DNA from: Nitrososphaerales archaeon | Lineage (GTDB): Archaea > Thermoproteota > Nitrososphaeria > Nitrososphaerales > CADDZS01 | Direction of reading: 5' to 3' | NCBI GenBank assembly: GCA_030041355.1 | Contig: JASHNZ010000094.1 | Location: 1 to 64,000, forward strand | DNA length: 64,000 bases | Shown: positions 25,471 to 34,661 of the stretch, piece after piece | Layout: each line of letters opens with the position of its first letter | Position numbering within the stretch: position 1 is the first letter of the stretch | Notes under the pieces: model-generated | What the model saw: the letters and a program-made list of their open reading frames with translations, nothing else | Databases searched by the model: none | What the model was told of the DNA's origin: nothing | Position numbers and translations under genes: made by a program

Positions 25471-26457
25471 CTAGGCCTCTCCTAAAGCAATCAAGCGCTG
25501 GATTCGAATCGCGAGAGCCGGTTCCTTACTAAATAGACTCGCCCGTCTGGGCTTTTTTCCACCCGCGTCATTCATCAAGTAAGAAATGTAGGAGATGTTT
25601 CCCAAGGGAGCTACCATTACGCTCTCGTAGATTTTCAAGAGAGCGGAGGCCAGAGAAATCGGTTTTCCTGTCACCTGTGCAGAAAACTCATCAGCATCAA
25701 GCTCTCTCTCTCGATAAAGCGCGGCTTCAACCAGCCTTGTAAGAATGTCAAAGGGAAAAGCGATCCTGTATGCGGTGGCGACGGACTTTTGAAAAGCATC
25801 CTTGTGCATGATATGGCCCACCTCATGCGCCATCACCGCTTCAAGCTCATCATCATCGAGCATGCTTACAATATTTTCCTTGATAGCTACCAATTTCGAG
25901 CTGCGCGAGTCAAAAGCGAGAGAGGCAGGTAATCTTGACTCTTTTCGTATCAAGATCGGTTGAATAGTTAGCGAACCTGATATAGCTTCGCCAGTTCTCG
26001 ATCTTAGATCTTGCAGAATCTTTGAAAGTCGAAGAGTGGTTTTATAATTGTCAGAAGTATCTGAAGTATTTTCAATTGGCAACGATTGGTTCTTGATTGA
26101 TTGGTACATTCCGGAAATCGCACGGCGTTGCAAAGAGAACATCGAAGTCACTCCGAGAATTGCACTGGTTGCAAGAGCCAGCTTTGAAACTAAAAGGATC
26201 GCAGCAAAGGGGGCAACCCAATACTGATGACCAAGCATCATACAGAATGCTAGGCTTGAAAGGACAAAAATCCATAGCGAAGTGGATGCAACTATCATCG
26301 AGATTAACAAGCGTGATTTCGCTAGGGCAGTCTTGCTAAATCTGAAGGCCACAAAACACAAAACGAGGAAAGAGATCCCGGCAGTGAGTCCAATTGCAAC
26401 AAAATTAGTAGTAAAGTAATCGTGGAAGAAGCTAAAGTAAATGGATAGCGGAAGCAT
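25471..26457 (-). CDS. Membrane M48-family zinc metallopeptidase (BlaR1/HtpX-like)
   Basis: 328 residues. Four hydrophobic segments occupy residues 1-110, then the soluble peptidase domain carries the zinc motif HEVGH (211-215) and the third ligand in ERELDAD (Glu252, Asp256). No external sensor domain such as the penicillin-binding part of BlaR1 is present. It starts 2 bp after a BlaI-type repressor gene in the same direction. By analogy with BlaR1-BlaI it may sense membrane stress and cut the repressor; this is inference. Confidence 0.83.
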   Translation of the reverse strand: MLPLSIYFSFFHDYFTTNFVAIGLTAGISFLVLCFVAFRFSKTALAKSRLLISMIVASTSLWIFVLSSLAFCMMLGHQYWVAPFAAILLVSKLALATSAILGVTSMFSLQRRAISGMYQSIKNQSLPIENTSDTSDNYKTTLRLSKILQDLRSRTGEAISGSLTIQPILIRKESRLPASLAFDSRSSKLVAIKENIVSMLDDDELEAVMAHEVGHIMHKDAFQKSVATAYRIAFPFDILTRLVEAALYRERELDADEFSAQVTGKPISLASALLKIYESVMVAPLGNISYISYLMNDAGGKKPRRASLFSKEPALAIRIQRLIALGEA

Positions 26458-26459
26458 TT

Positions 26460-26846
26460 CTAGGCCCTAGTCTTCTTTGCCTTGTCCACTTGCTTCTTAA
26501 GTCGATCCAGTTCTGATGGTGACAATGTTTGAAGTTGCTTGTAAATCGCAGAATAGGCTGCGTCGCCGAAAGCATTAGTCAGTCGATCCAATGTGGATTC
26601 GATTATCTTGTTTCTCTGTCGTTGATCTCCACCCAGTGAAAACAGATACTTGGTTCCGCCGGGTCCACGTAAAGCCTTCCGCCCCACAAGATTTTTCTTG
26701 TATAGACGATCAAGGGTTGTACTTACAGTAGTATACGCAATCTCTCGGTTTTCCTTCAAGACATCGAGGACATCGCCAGCAGTGGAGGATCCTTTTTCTT
26801 CCAGCACTGCAAGTACGTCCGATTCGAGTTCTCCTATCATAGACAA
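26460..26846 (-). CDS. BlaI/MecI/CopY-type transcriptional repressor
   Basis: 128 residues. Residues 1-75 are the winged helix-turn-helix of the BlaI family (ESDVLAVLEEKGSSTAGDVLDVL...YTTVSTTLDRLYKKNLV). The C-terminal helical part is the dimerisation region and protease target in BlaI. It forms a two-gene unit with the M48 membrane peptidase. It probably represses its own unit. Confidence 0.85.
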   Translation of the reverse strand: MSMIGELESDVLAVLEEKGSSTAGDVLDVLKENREIAYTTVSTTLDRLYKKNLVGRKALRGPGGTKYLFSLGGDQRQRNKIIESTLDRLTNAFGDAAYSAIYKQLQTLSPSELDRLKKQVDKAKKTRA

Positions 26847-26933
26847 CTTCTGCTATTGCACCAATTATTGATTATTCTTAACCGGCTTCGTATTTCTGTG
26901 TTGTTACTGCTATTGGAGTAGTAGAAAAGCGTT

Positions 26934-28280
26934 TTGGAAAGTCAGGATTTTGATGCAAGCGAAGTCTTTTTCATCAAGGGCTCTTTGAAGAGGAAATTCA
27001 CGTTGAGGGCGAGAACAAAAGTACTACTTCTTTTGGTGGCTGGAATCTCCGTTCGCGAAATTTTTGCCCCTTTTACTGGTCATCCATATGATTTCGAGCT
27101 CTGGGTGAGGCTTGGTTACTACGTATCCAAGGGTCTCGATCCATATGTTCAGCGCCCGCCTGTTCCAAACTTGAGTTTTCCCGTCTCCGACAATCCAACA
27201 TGGCCTGGTTACCCTCCACTTTGGCCATTGTTCTTGGCATTGATCTACAAGCTATATGCTGCAACAGGAATTCAGAACCGTTTCTTCTACTATTTCCTGA
27301 TAAAACAACCAATGATAGCTGCGGACGTTATCGACGCCTGGCTAATTTTCAAATTAGTCAGAACGCATGCTGGCTATGATAAGGGGCTCAAAGCGTTCGC
27401 TTTCTGGCTATTGTGTCCCTACACGATTTTGATTTCTTCGATCTGGGGCATGTTTGATCAGATAGCCCTTCTTTTCGTCTTGCTGTCGATATTTGTTATT
27501 TCAAATCCATGGAAGAGCTCATTCCTTGAAGCTCTCGCTATTGCCCTTAAGCTGATCCCTGCGATTTATTTGCCACTCTTCGGAAGCGTTCAGACTTCGA
27601 AAACAAAGATCATTATCTACGCCGGGACTTGCGTCACCCTTGCAGCTTTTTTTGCTCTGTCCGCGTATCTTTACTTCAGGAGCTGGAATCTAAGCGCACT
27701 TGAAGGTGTTGGATCTGACGTAACAAATAAATTTGGAAATACTCTCAACTATTGGGAAGTGCTATACAACTATTGGCTCATTAAGAACTATTCAGTTACT
27801 CCGGCCGTAGAGTTCATCCTGCGGATTATTGGTCTGATATGGATTCCAATAATCTTTCTTGCAACGTATTTCTGCGTAAGATCGATCCGAAGGAGCAAGG
27901 AGAAATTCGAAATTATTCTAATGCTCGGTGTTCTTTTCATCACCGTTGTATTTCTACTCGCCAAAACCGTGATTACAGAGCAGTTCGTGACATACCTGGT
28001 TGGATTTGGGCTTTTTGATTATTATGTCGTTTCGAGCAGAGTCAGAAGAATTCTGTTTCACGGGGTCTGGATCTCGACATTTGTTGAATTATTAATCAAT
28101 AATGCGTTTGGTTTGGCTTTCTTAGAGCCTATCTCAGCTCATTATGCAGCAATTAGCGATTATTTCATCGCAGGCCCATTCAATGAAACGCGTTTGCTCT
28201 TGATGTCAATCCTAGCAGTAATATTCACAGCGTTTTCTTTGGGCTATCTTTATTCTCTTTACAAAGAATTTAAGAGATAA
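26934..28280 (+). CDS. Membrane glycosyltransferase, GT-C fold
   Basis: 448 residues with about ten hydrophobic helices. An acidic pair in the first external loop (GHPYDFELW, Asp-x-Glu, about 49-57) is the place where GT-C transferases bind the lipid-phosphate sugar. The loop with PTWPGYPPLWPLF and the segment LLCPYTILISSIWGMFDQ resemble PIG-M/GT87-type mannosyltransferases. It probably transfers a sugar from dolichyl phosphate to a glycan or lipid outside the membrane. TTG start. It stands apart from, and convergent with, the glycosyltransferase genes that follow. Confidence 0.72.
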   Translation: MESQDFDASEVFFIKGSLKRKFTLRARTKVLLLLVAGISVREIFAPFTGHPYDFELWVRLGYYVSKGLDPYVQRPPVPNLSFPVSDNPTWPGYPPLWPLFLALIYKLYAATGIQNRFFYYFLIKQPMIAADVIDAWLIFKLVRTHAGYDKGLKAFAFWLLCPYTILISSIWGMFDQIALLFVLLSIFVISNPWKSSFLEALAIALKLIPAIYLPLFGSVQTSKTKIIIYAGTCVTLAAFFALSAYLYFRSWNLSALEGVGSDVTNKFGNTLNYWEVLYNYWLIKNYSVTPAVEFILRIIGLIWIPIIFLATYFCVRSIRRSKEKFEIILMLGVLFITVVFLLAKTVITEQFVTYLVGFGLFDYYVVSSRVRRILFHGVWISTFVELLINNAFGLAFLEPISAHYAAISDYFIAGPFNETRLLLMSILAVIFTAFSLGYLYSLYKEFKR

Positions 28281-28396
28281 CTAGGACTTTTGAATGGCAC
28301 GGGTAGAAACCACACTGGATTAGAACCTGCGAAACGTCCGGGAAATCGTTCAATGATTCCGCGCGCGTGATCAGGATCTTGATCACGGAATTGTCT

Positions 28397-28642
28397 TCAG
28401 GAAAGTTTTCTTTTCAGTTTGATGTTAGCAAAATTATTCCAGTTTGCGACAATCTCCGACAGATCATAATTGCATAGCTCTACGATCCCCGGATAAGGGT
28501 CAGTTGTAGGAGCGATCTTTATTCCGAAATGCTTTGTGCAAGCGAAGAAAAAAAATGCTCGACTGCTTGTTGTAATGGAAAAAAGCAATCCAGTCCTTTC
28601 AACAAGGATCTTGAACATTGTCTTTTCGTTGATAAGTTTCAT
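28397..28642 (-). CDS. Small hypothetical protein coupled to a GT2 gene
   Basis: 81 residues from an ATG that overlaps the stop of the upstream GT2 gene (ATGA), a sign of coupled translation. The sequence has a hydrophobic Phe-rich segment near residues 30-37 and a basic end. No family is recognised. The overlap is the main reason to accept it. Confidence 0.4.
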   Translation of the reverse strand: MKLINEKTMFKILVERTGLLFSITTSSRAFFFFACTKHFGIKIAPTTDPYPGIVELCNYDLSEIVANWNNFANIKLKRKLS

Positions 28643-29391
28643 GTGTCGCCCTTCCTCTTCAACTTTAGCCAAGGTTTTGGATTTGCAAAACCTCTCAGGA
28701 ATTTTGAATAGAATATTGGGATGTAGACGATATTCCTAAGGCTAGCACTATTGAAGCTTAGCAGTATAGTAACTTTCAATGCCAAGGGAAGTTCCTTGTA
28801 AGCTGGGCTCGGCAAGAGCCTCGTATTAGCTCCCTCCCACTCCGGCTTGAACTTTCTGTATTTTGAGGTATGGCGGATGGCATCCATGAGATAATAAGTT
28901 TTGAGACCCAGCTCATCCAATCTTTGCTGAATGAAAAATGTCTCTCGCGCGTCAATATAGTCAGGGACTACTTTGCCCTCACAAAAATCATCTCGACGCA
29001 GAGCGAGAAGACTTGCAGGAAGACCATAGGTAAGTCTATGTCCCATTGCCATGCCTACAATTGCGCCGAACTCCCTATTCGAGCGTAATACTCTTTCAGA
29101 GATCGAGAGAAAGTCACGTCTAATTATTTGGACATCGCTGTCCACAAATATCAAATAATCAGTTCTCGTGTGGTCTAAACAAATTTGTCTAGCTCGGCCT
29201 AAACCTGTGTCTTCCGAAAGTATCTCAGCCGAGTAAGTTTTTGAAATTTCAAGCGTGCTGTCTCCACTGTGATGGTCAACGACGAGCAATGGCGAGTTTT
29301 TGGAGAGCGCCCTAACGCTGGCTAGACAGCGGTCCAAAGTATCTGCTGAGTTGTATGTACAAACGCAGAACGTAAACTGCTCTTCTTGCAC
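28639..29391 (-). CDS. Family 2 glycosyltransferase
   Basis: 250 residues with a GT-A fold. The nucleotide-binding start TFCVCTYNSADTLDRCL (7-23), the DHHSGDST strand (39-46) and the metal-binding Asp-Ser-Asp (FVDSDVQ, about 82-88) are visible. There is no membrane domain apart from a weakly hydrophobic end. It starts 1 bp after the fused reductase-methyltransferase gene stops, so the two are co-transcribed. It probably adds a sugar to a surface glycan or glycolipid. Confidence 0.83.
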   Translation of the reverse strand: MQEEQFTFCVCTYNSADTLDRCLASVRALSKNSPLLVVDHHSGDSTLEISKTYSAEILSEDTGLGRARQICLDHTRTDYLIFVDSDVQIIRRDFLSISERVLRSNREFGAIVGMAMGHRLTYGLPASLLALRRDDFCEGKVVPDYIDARETFFIQQRLDELGLKTYYLMDAIRHTSKYRKFKPEWEGANTRLLPSPAYKELPLALKVTILLSFNSASLRNIVYIPIFYSKFLRGFANPKPWLKLKRKGDT

Positions 29392-29392
29392 C

Positions 29393-30604
29393 TCAAAGGC
29401 CCTCCTCTAATGTGTATACTCCGAGAAAGTGATCTCCTAGTTGGTTAAATGGAAAAATGCTCCCCAGATTGTAATCGAATCTCTTTGCGTGCTGAAACAT
29501 GGATCCTCTAGGCAAATATCTCGTGAGATTGGAAGGAGGAAGAGAAATCACCACTCCATGCAATGACCGTCGTATGAAATAAGGTCTGAGAAGTGTATCC
29601 ATGGACTTGGCTGAAAAGGCATTAGTGGAAACACAAAACCTTGACTTTCCGATAGGCACAGGATTCCTCAATCTTGCGAAGGCCATGTCTGGTCGCCCCT
29701 TTACTAGATATCCCAAGATCTCATAGACACAATACTTATTCCAAACTCCAAGAACAAGAGGAGAATCGTTTCTTAGAAGAGACCTTAATGTAACAACCAG
29801 CTTTGTTAGCTGCGGTTCGGTGTTGATCGCGCCATATGTTGAGTATGCTCCGTCGATCTTGGTATAACCAAGGCTCGTAATTTTTTCCAACAGATCCGGC
29901 GGTCTGCAATGAATTGGATTGATCTTGTGATCAAGGCCAAGCCGGGTAGCTTTTCGTTTGAGCACTTCGAGCATTTTTCCGGAGATGTCTGTCGCAATTA
30001 CGTTGATGCCACGTTTAGCGAGGGCAAGAGTCTCGGTTCCTGTTCCGCAGCCAATTTCTAAAACAGTTGATCCAGGTTTGAAAACCTTGTACATGACATT
30101 TATCGAAACATCTCTCAGCCAAGTATTGATCGGATTGTGAAAAATGTGAAAATCGTAGGTCTCTGCCACGCCATCGAACGCTGTTTCGAGATCATCGTAT
30201 ACTATTTGATCAGTATCTAATGAACCTATTTTGACAACTTCAAGCTGTACGTATATTCGCTGGCCAAAGTACCAACGCTTGACGGTTTCACTTCCATACT
30301 TTCTTGTAAAGATAGAAAGAATGGGATCTTTTAGATCGCTGATTTCTTTCGTTGACGCGATTCCCCGGAAAGTTCCACCACTTGGCGAAAAGACCGTTAC
30401 GTCTGGATTCCTCCTGATATTGCGAACCCAATCCTGTTTTCCGGTATTCAGAGGAAAGGCGATTATTCTGCCGCTTCCAATGGTGATGAATCTAACGAGA
30501 ACCTGGTGCTGTTTACCGGTTTTTCGGCCTACGGTCTGAATACGCAGATATTGACTTTCTTCGGGCAAATGGAATTGAACGTTCTCGTATAACGTATTTC
30601 TCAA
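29393..30604 (-). CDS. Fusion: deazaflavin-dependent nitroreductase-like domain plus SAM methyltransferase
   Basis: 403 residues. Residues 15-125 resemble the Ddn/DUF385 split-barrel family that uses coenzyme F420 (LRIQTVGRKTGKQHQVLV, then QDWVRNIRRNPDVTVF). Residues 140-300 are a class I methyltransferase with motif I VLEIGCGTGTETLAL (181-195) and the acidic VIATDIS (203-209). The last 100 residues are unassigned. Both halves are in one uninterrupted frame. The pairing is not one I know. It leads the operon fusion-GT2-small ORF. A lipid or isoprenoid carrier is a reasonable guess for the substrate, but it is only a guess. Confidence 0.75.
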   Translation of the reverse strand: MRNTLYENVQFHLPEESQYLRIQTVGRKTGKQHQVLVRFITIGSGRIIAFPLNTGKQDWVRNIRRNPDVTVFSPSGGTFRGIASTKEISDLKDPILSIFTRKYGSETVKRWYFGQRIYVQLEVVKIGSLDTDQIVYDDLETAFDGVAETYDFHIFHNPINTWLRDVSINVMYKVFKPGSTVLEIGCGTGTETLALAKRGINVIATDISGKMLEVLKRKATRLGLDHKINPIHCRPPDLLEKITSLGYTKIDGAYSTYGAINTEPQLTKLVVTLRSLLRNDSPLVLGVWNKYCVYEILGYLVKGRPDMAFARLRNPVPIGKSRFCVSTNAFSAKSMDTLLRPYFIRRSLHGVVISLPPSNLTRYLPRGSMFQHAKRFDYNLGSIFPFNQLGDHFLGVYTLEEGL

Positions 30605-30707
30605 CTAATCGTTCCTAAACACATCGCATACAACAATAATCAGCAAACGAAGAATTTGAGTAATTTCTTTTGAGCCTCATGCAACAGGAGTTCAACGTTT
30701 TGTCTTG

Positions 30708-31655
30708 TCAAACGGCCTGGAAATCCAGATACTCCTTATGCAGTTCAATATAGTCGTTAGACTCGAATATGCACCTCTGCGCGTCAATCTTAGCTTTGAA
30801 AATTCGTGCATTAGCTCCCGCTTTCGAGTACCTTCGACTTGTGAGCTCAGATTTTATTCTGATGTAATTGCCCAGTGTAACACTTAGAAAGATATTTGTG
30901 ATTTTTCTCAACGTCGAAGACACATATGTATCATTCAGAACCTCGGACGATCTATTACGTTCAGTCTCTGAGATTCGTTCGTTGTAGATTCTAGAAAAGT
31001 ACTTCCTGATCCAGCTATTCTCTTTCAGCAAATTGCCGTAAAACTGTTCACCCTTCAATACGATGACCGTAAGGGCATCTCTAGCGAAGAGTCCGTCGTT
31101 CCTCGTATTGAAGATTTTTCGCGCGTAGTTCTCCTCCATTGTGCAGCTGAAGCAAAAAGTCGGGGCAACCTTCTGCGTCGCTCGAAATATCCTTGATATG
31201 ACAAGAGCTACGAACATGAAAATCCACAGAGAATCTTTCTTGGTAATGCAAAAGAAATCTAAGTCATCGTCCTGCGACACCGAACGATAGGACGTCGACC
31301 CACTAACAGACAATAAATATACGCTATCTATAGATCGGAAAAAACGCGCGAACTTTCTTGCGAAACACAGATTTGATTCAGCTTGGACAGATCTCTTGCC
31401 CATGTCATCTTGTATCACCGGTCTGTTGATATCGATTATCTGTCCTGAGAAGACTTTAAACTTCGAACTTAATGACTTTGAGATATTCCAAGCAACTGCG
31501 AGATCTTGCTCTCCTAGATCGAGCGAAGTTAACTCTAGCACTTCCCGCAGCGTCAAGCACGAGCCATTGCGGGTTGCAACTCGGCAAAGTATTTCTATAT
31601 TCTTCTCTTGTGCAGAACTCAAGCTAGGCTCGGAGGAGAACAGGCTAGTCTCCAT
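30708..31655 (-). CDS. Nucleotidyltransferase-fold protein
   Basis: About 315 residues from the ATG at 31655 (the frame is open 15 codons further). The motif VSGSTSYRSVSQDDDLDFFCI has the Gly-Ser and the Asp-x-Asp of the polymerase-beta-type nucleotidyltransferase superfamily. A hydrophobic stretch follows (LWIFMFVALVISRIF), which may hold it at the membrane. The start overlaps the preceding GT2 gene by 11 bp. It may activate or modify a sugar or lipid in the same pathway, but the substrate is unknown. Confidence 0.62.
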   Translation of the reverse strand: METSLFSSEPSLSSAQEKNIEILCRVATRNGSCLTLREVLELTSLDLGEQDLAVAWNISKSLSSKFKVFSGQIIDINRPVIQDDMGKRSVQAESNLCFARKFARFFRSIDSVYLLSVSGSTSYRSVSQDDDLDFFCITKKDSLWIFMFVALVISRIFRATQKVAPTFCFSCTMEENYARKIFNTRNDGLFARDALTVIVLKGEQFYGNLLKENSWIRKYFSRIYNERISETERNRSSEVLNDTYVSSTLRKITNIFLSVTLGNYIRIKSELTSRRYSKAGANARIFKAKIDAQRCIFESNDYIELHKEYLDFQAV

Positions 31656-32667
31656 ATCTTCTCCAAATCCTGTGCTTTTTAGTTGAACTTGAAAAGTCAA
31701 TTAAAGCCAAGATCAGGGAAATTGTTTCGCACAATATTCCCACAGGCAGAATAGCCAAGAATCTCGGGGATCCTGCTAGTGTGCGGCCTAATATCTTAAA
31801 GCTAACTAGAGGTTTAAAGAAAATCATGGATTCCACAGTCATTGGGGTTTGTCCTGTAAATTTCATAACCTGGAGGTGGCCGAATATTATTCTGCGACGC
31901 TGCCCAATTGAATCACTGACTCTTGACGGAACCTGGATTCTAATTCTTGCATCCTGGCAGAACTCAATTGAGAATCCTTCCATTTTTGCTCTGGCCGAAA
32001 TATAGGCCCCATCATTTACAAGACCATACGGGAGCGAGGAAAGGAGATTCGAACGGACGACCATCATCTCGTCATTTGAATGATTGCTAAGTCCCATGTG
32101 ATTCAAGAGAAGGGAGCTTTCATTGTGAACAGTCCACATGAATTCCTGAAGATTTGCCAAGACAGTTTCGTTCTTGTCAATATACGGACATGCTGAAACA
32201 ATCCCTGTCGACCCACTCTTCACAATAAATTCCAGCAGTTTTCGGATTGACCCTTTTGATGGGAATGCGTCAGCGTTAAGAAGAACAAGAAATTCGCCAT
32301 CAGCGCACTTGAATATTTTGTTTAGCGCATCTGCTTTTCCATTCCTTTTGCTTTCCACAATGAACGATATGCGTGGATCTGCTCGCGAGGCTTCCAATGC
32401 ATACTCCAAGCTTTCTGGTGAACATCCGCTTGTCATGACGATAATTCGGCTAAGCGTCAATCCAATTGGAATTGCTTCGTTTTCAATGAATGCCAGCAGC
32501 TCATGGAGATTTGAGGCATCATCCGATGCGCAAATACCGATTGAGAATCTAGCAAGGGCTCTTAAGCCATCTCTTAGGCCATATCCTCCGTCATTTTTTG
32601 ATAGCCCATGTTCCCGAACAGTAGTTTGCAAAATTACTTCTAGTCTCCGACCGTCAAACGCTTCCAT
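31645..32667 (-). CDS. Family 2 glycosyltransferase with membrane C-terminus
   Basis: 340 residues. The GT-A core spans about 40-250 (RIIVMTSGCSPES, ESKRNGKADALNKIF, then LLNADAFPS with the Asp-Ala-Phe in place of the usual DxD). The end has a hydrophobic segment (FLAILPVGILCETISLILAL), suggesting a membrane anchor. It overlaps the nucleotidyltransferase gene downstream. It probably belongs to the same glycan pathway as the GT2 at 28639. Confidence 0.75.
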   Translation of the reverse strand: MEAFDGRRLEVILQTTVREHGLSKNDGGYGLRDGLRALARFSIGICASDDASNLHELLAFIENEAIPIGLTLSRIIVMTSGCSPESLEYALEASRADPRISFIVESKRNGKADALNKIFKCADGEFLVLLNADAFPSKGSIRKLLEFIVKSGSTGIVSACPYIDKNETVLANLQEFMWTVHNESSLLLNHMGLSNHSNDEMMVVRSNLLSSLPYGLVNDGAYISARAKMEGFSIEFCQDARIRIQVPSRVSDSIGQRRRIIFGHLQVMKFTGQTPMTVESMIFFKPLVSFKILGRTLAGSPRFLAILPVGILCETISLILALIDFSSSTKKHRIWRRYGD

Positions 32668-32815
32668 ATTTTTTCTTATGTCGCGAAATTACTTGCATCA
32701 TAATAGTCTTAGTGAAATCGATGATATCCAGACGCTGTTGAAGGTACAATTCTGGCAAGAAAGAGGTCATGATAATAAGACGGACAGAATGTTCATTCAA
32801 TCCCATGAACTCGAA

Positions 32816-33361
32816 TTATCTGGAATCTTTAAGTTCTGTTTGCGTTGAGGCCGGACTCGGCTGAGTAGGAGCGTCACGAGTAGAAGAGGATGACTTTCTG
32901 GGTTTCCTTGAAAGCAAATACATGGAAATTGCGGATAATACGAATGCTCCCGCTAGCAGTCCAAGTGTGGTGGGAATCGAGCCTTGCCATAACTTCCAAC
33001 CATATCCATTGGCAACGTTTGGATTATTCAGCACGAGATAGTTGAATGCAGCTGTTCTTGAAGGCCAGCAATCAGTTTGATTTCCTCCTAAACAAAGACG
33101 CGTATAGACGTCTATGGCCAGCGAAACGACGTAGAGAATCGGCCATATCACTCCACTAAGCAAAACCAGAGACATTTTGCGCGGAAAGCCGAACAGAAAT
33201 ATTGCAGCGACTAAATCCGCAGCGGCAAATAGCCAATTGAGATCCCAATGCAGGGGCTGGTATGTTGAGAGACTCTTATCAAATAATCCGATATACACTG
33301 TTAGTGCAAAAGCTCCTAGCATTAACACTCCCGCAGATCGAGATATCCTGGTCGAGTTCAA
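32816..33361 (-). CDS. Membrane protein with four helices, unknown function
   Basis: 181 residues with hydrophobic helices near 10-25, 43-58, 63-83 and 128-148, and a Ser/Pro/Thr-rich cytosolic or external tail. A loop of about 40 residues between helices 3 and 4 contains two Cys (CLGGNQTDC), suggesting an external disulfide. No family is recognised. A 16-bp palindrome lies 23 bp upstream of the start. Confidence 0.6.
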   Translation of the reverse strand: MNSTRISRSAGVLMLGAFALTVYIGLFDKSLSTYQPLHWDLNWLFAAADLVAAIFLFGFPRKMSLVLLSGVIWPILYVVSLAIDVYTRLCLGGNQTDCWPSRTAAFNYLVLNNPNVANGYGWKLWQGSIPTTLGLLAGAFVLSAISMYLLSRKPRKSSSSTRDAPTQPSPASTQTELKDSR

Positions 33362-33383
33362 TATTACTTCACGGGGAATGAAC

Positions 33384-33399
33384 TACTATCATGATAGTA
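33384..33399. promoter_or_regulatory. 16-bp perfect palindrome, candidate operator
   Basis: TACTATCATGATAGTA, a perfect palindrome, lies 23 bp ahead of the start of the four-helix membrane protein, close to where its promoter should be. Half-sites ACTAT/ATAGT resemble those in the phosphate island, with a four-base centre added. Confidence 0.5.
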
Positions 33400-33559
33400 A
33401 TAAGGATTTTTGTGTGAGAAAAATACCGACAATCGGTCAATCGAAATATGCAAAGGTTCAGCTTCTCTCCAGAAGCACGAATTTATGAGTATACGATTTT
33501 TAAAAAGGAGGAATAGGAAGAGAATTGGCGCTTCTCTCCCTGATTAAAGACAGGCAGTT

Positions 33560-34555
33560 CTAGACTTGAATAACGGAGACAGTATTGTCTAGGAGGTTAC
33601 ACACGTAGAGATTGCCGTTTGAAGTGTCGAGGGTTAACTGCCAGGGCGAGTTTCCGGTAGAGTACGTAGATACTACCTTGTTAGTCTTGGTAGAGATCCC
33701 GGACACCGTGTTTGACCCCGTGTTTGTCATGTAGACGATCTTGTTCGCGGCATCGTAGACCACTCCGTACGGGTAATCCAGACCTTTGACAGTCTTGATC
33801 ACTTTGTTTGTTGCCCCATTAATGACAGAGGCTGTCAGGGCTCCGTTATTGCTGACGTACATGTCTCCGGACTTTGGGGTATAAGCAAAGGCCCAAGGGC
33901 TATTCCCCACTTTTATCACGGTCTTCAGAAGTGTATTGGTCTTTGTGTTGATCAGGTACACGTTTGATGAGGCATCGTCTGCAACATAGAGAATCTTTGT
34001 TTTCAGATCAACTGCAAGACTCCAAGGGTGCACGGAGATAGGCAGAGAAATGGATGTTACTATTTCGTTCGATGTCCCGTTGATTACGGTAACGCCCCAA
34101 TCACGGTTGTTCGTAACATAGATCATCCCGTTTGTTGAATCAAACGTTACTCCGAGCGGACCAGGTCGTAGACCAGTGATTGTCGTGACAACCGTATTTG
34201 AGGATCCGGAGATCACGCTAACAGAATTCGACTGGTTATTAGCAACATAAAGCAGGTTGTTTGCAGAATCGTATGCGATTTCTTGAGGACCGGATCCGAC
34301 AGTAATCGTCGTTATCACCTCGTTTGAAGAAGTGTTGATTACTGAGACACTGGACCCCCCGCTGTTCGTAACATAGACTTCGTTGTTAGTCGGATCAAAA
34401 GCGGCCGCCCATGGCGAATTGCCTACTGGGATCGTCGTTGAATGATTTTGAGGCACTGTACTGTACGCTGCCAAGACGGGCAGCGGAATCGCTAGGAGAG
34501 CCGCTGCGATGCACACAAGAGCTAAACTTCTCGTTTTCTTCGATTTGTTATACAT
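33560..34555 (-). CDS. Secreted YVTN-family seven-bladed beta-propeller
   Basis: 331 residues from the ATG at 34555; the frame is open to 34585 but the inner start gives a clean signal peptide (basic MYNKSKKTR, hydrophobic 10-28, Ala-Ala-Tyr end). The rest is seven repeats of about 42 residues (FDPTNNEVYVTNSGGSSVSV and similar), enough for one propeller. It is a shorter relative of the 697-residue protein at 1061-3154. It is probably attached to or released from the surface. Confidence 0.87.
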   Translation of the reverse strand: MYNKSKKTRSLALVCIAAALLAIPLPVLAAYSTVPQNHSTTIPVGNSPWAAAFDPTNNEVYVTNSGGSSVSVINTSSNEVITTITVGSGPQEIAYDSANNLLYVANNQSNSVSVISGSSNTVVTTITGLRPGPLGVTFDSTNGMIYVTNNRDWGVTVINGTSNEIVTSISLPISVHPWSLAVDLKTKILYVADDASSNVYLINTKTNTLLKTVIKVGNSPWAFAYTPKSGDMYVSNNGALTASVINGATNKVIKTVKGLDYPYGVVYDAANKIVYMTNTGSNTVSGISTKTNKVVSTYSTGNSPWQLTLDTSNGNLYVCNLLDNTVSVIQV

Positions 34556-34661
34556 ATTACCAAACCCACATGCTACTACTGCCATAGTAGCCTTAGTTAA
34601 ACCTTTTGCCTATATCGATAACCGCGATAGTACCGCACCCATGCCCCATTGAAAACGCTGA

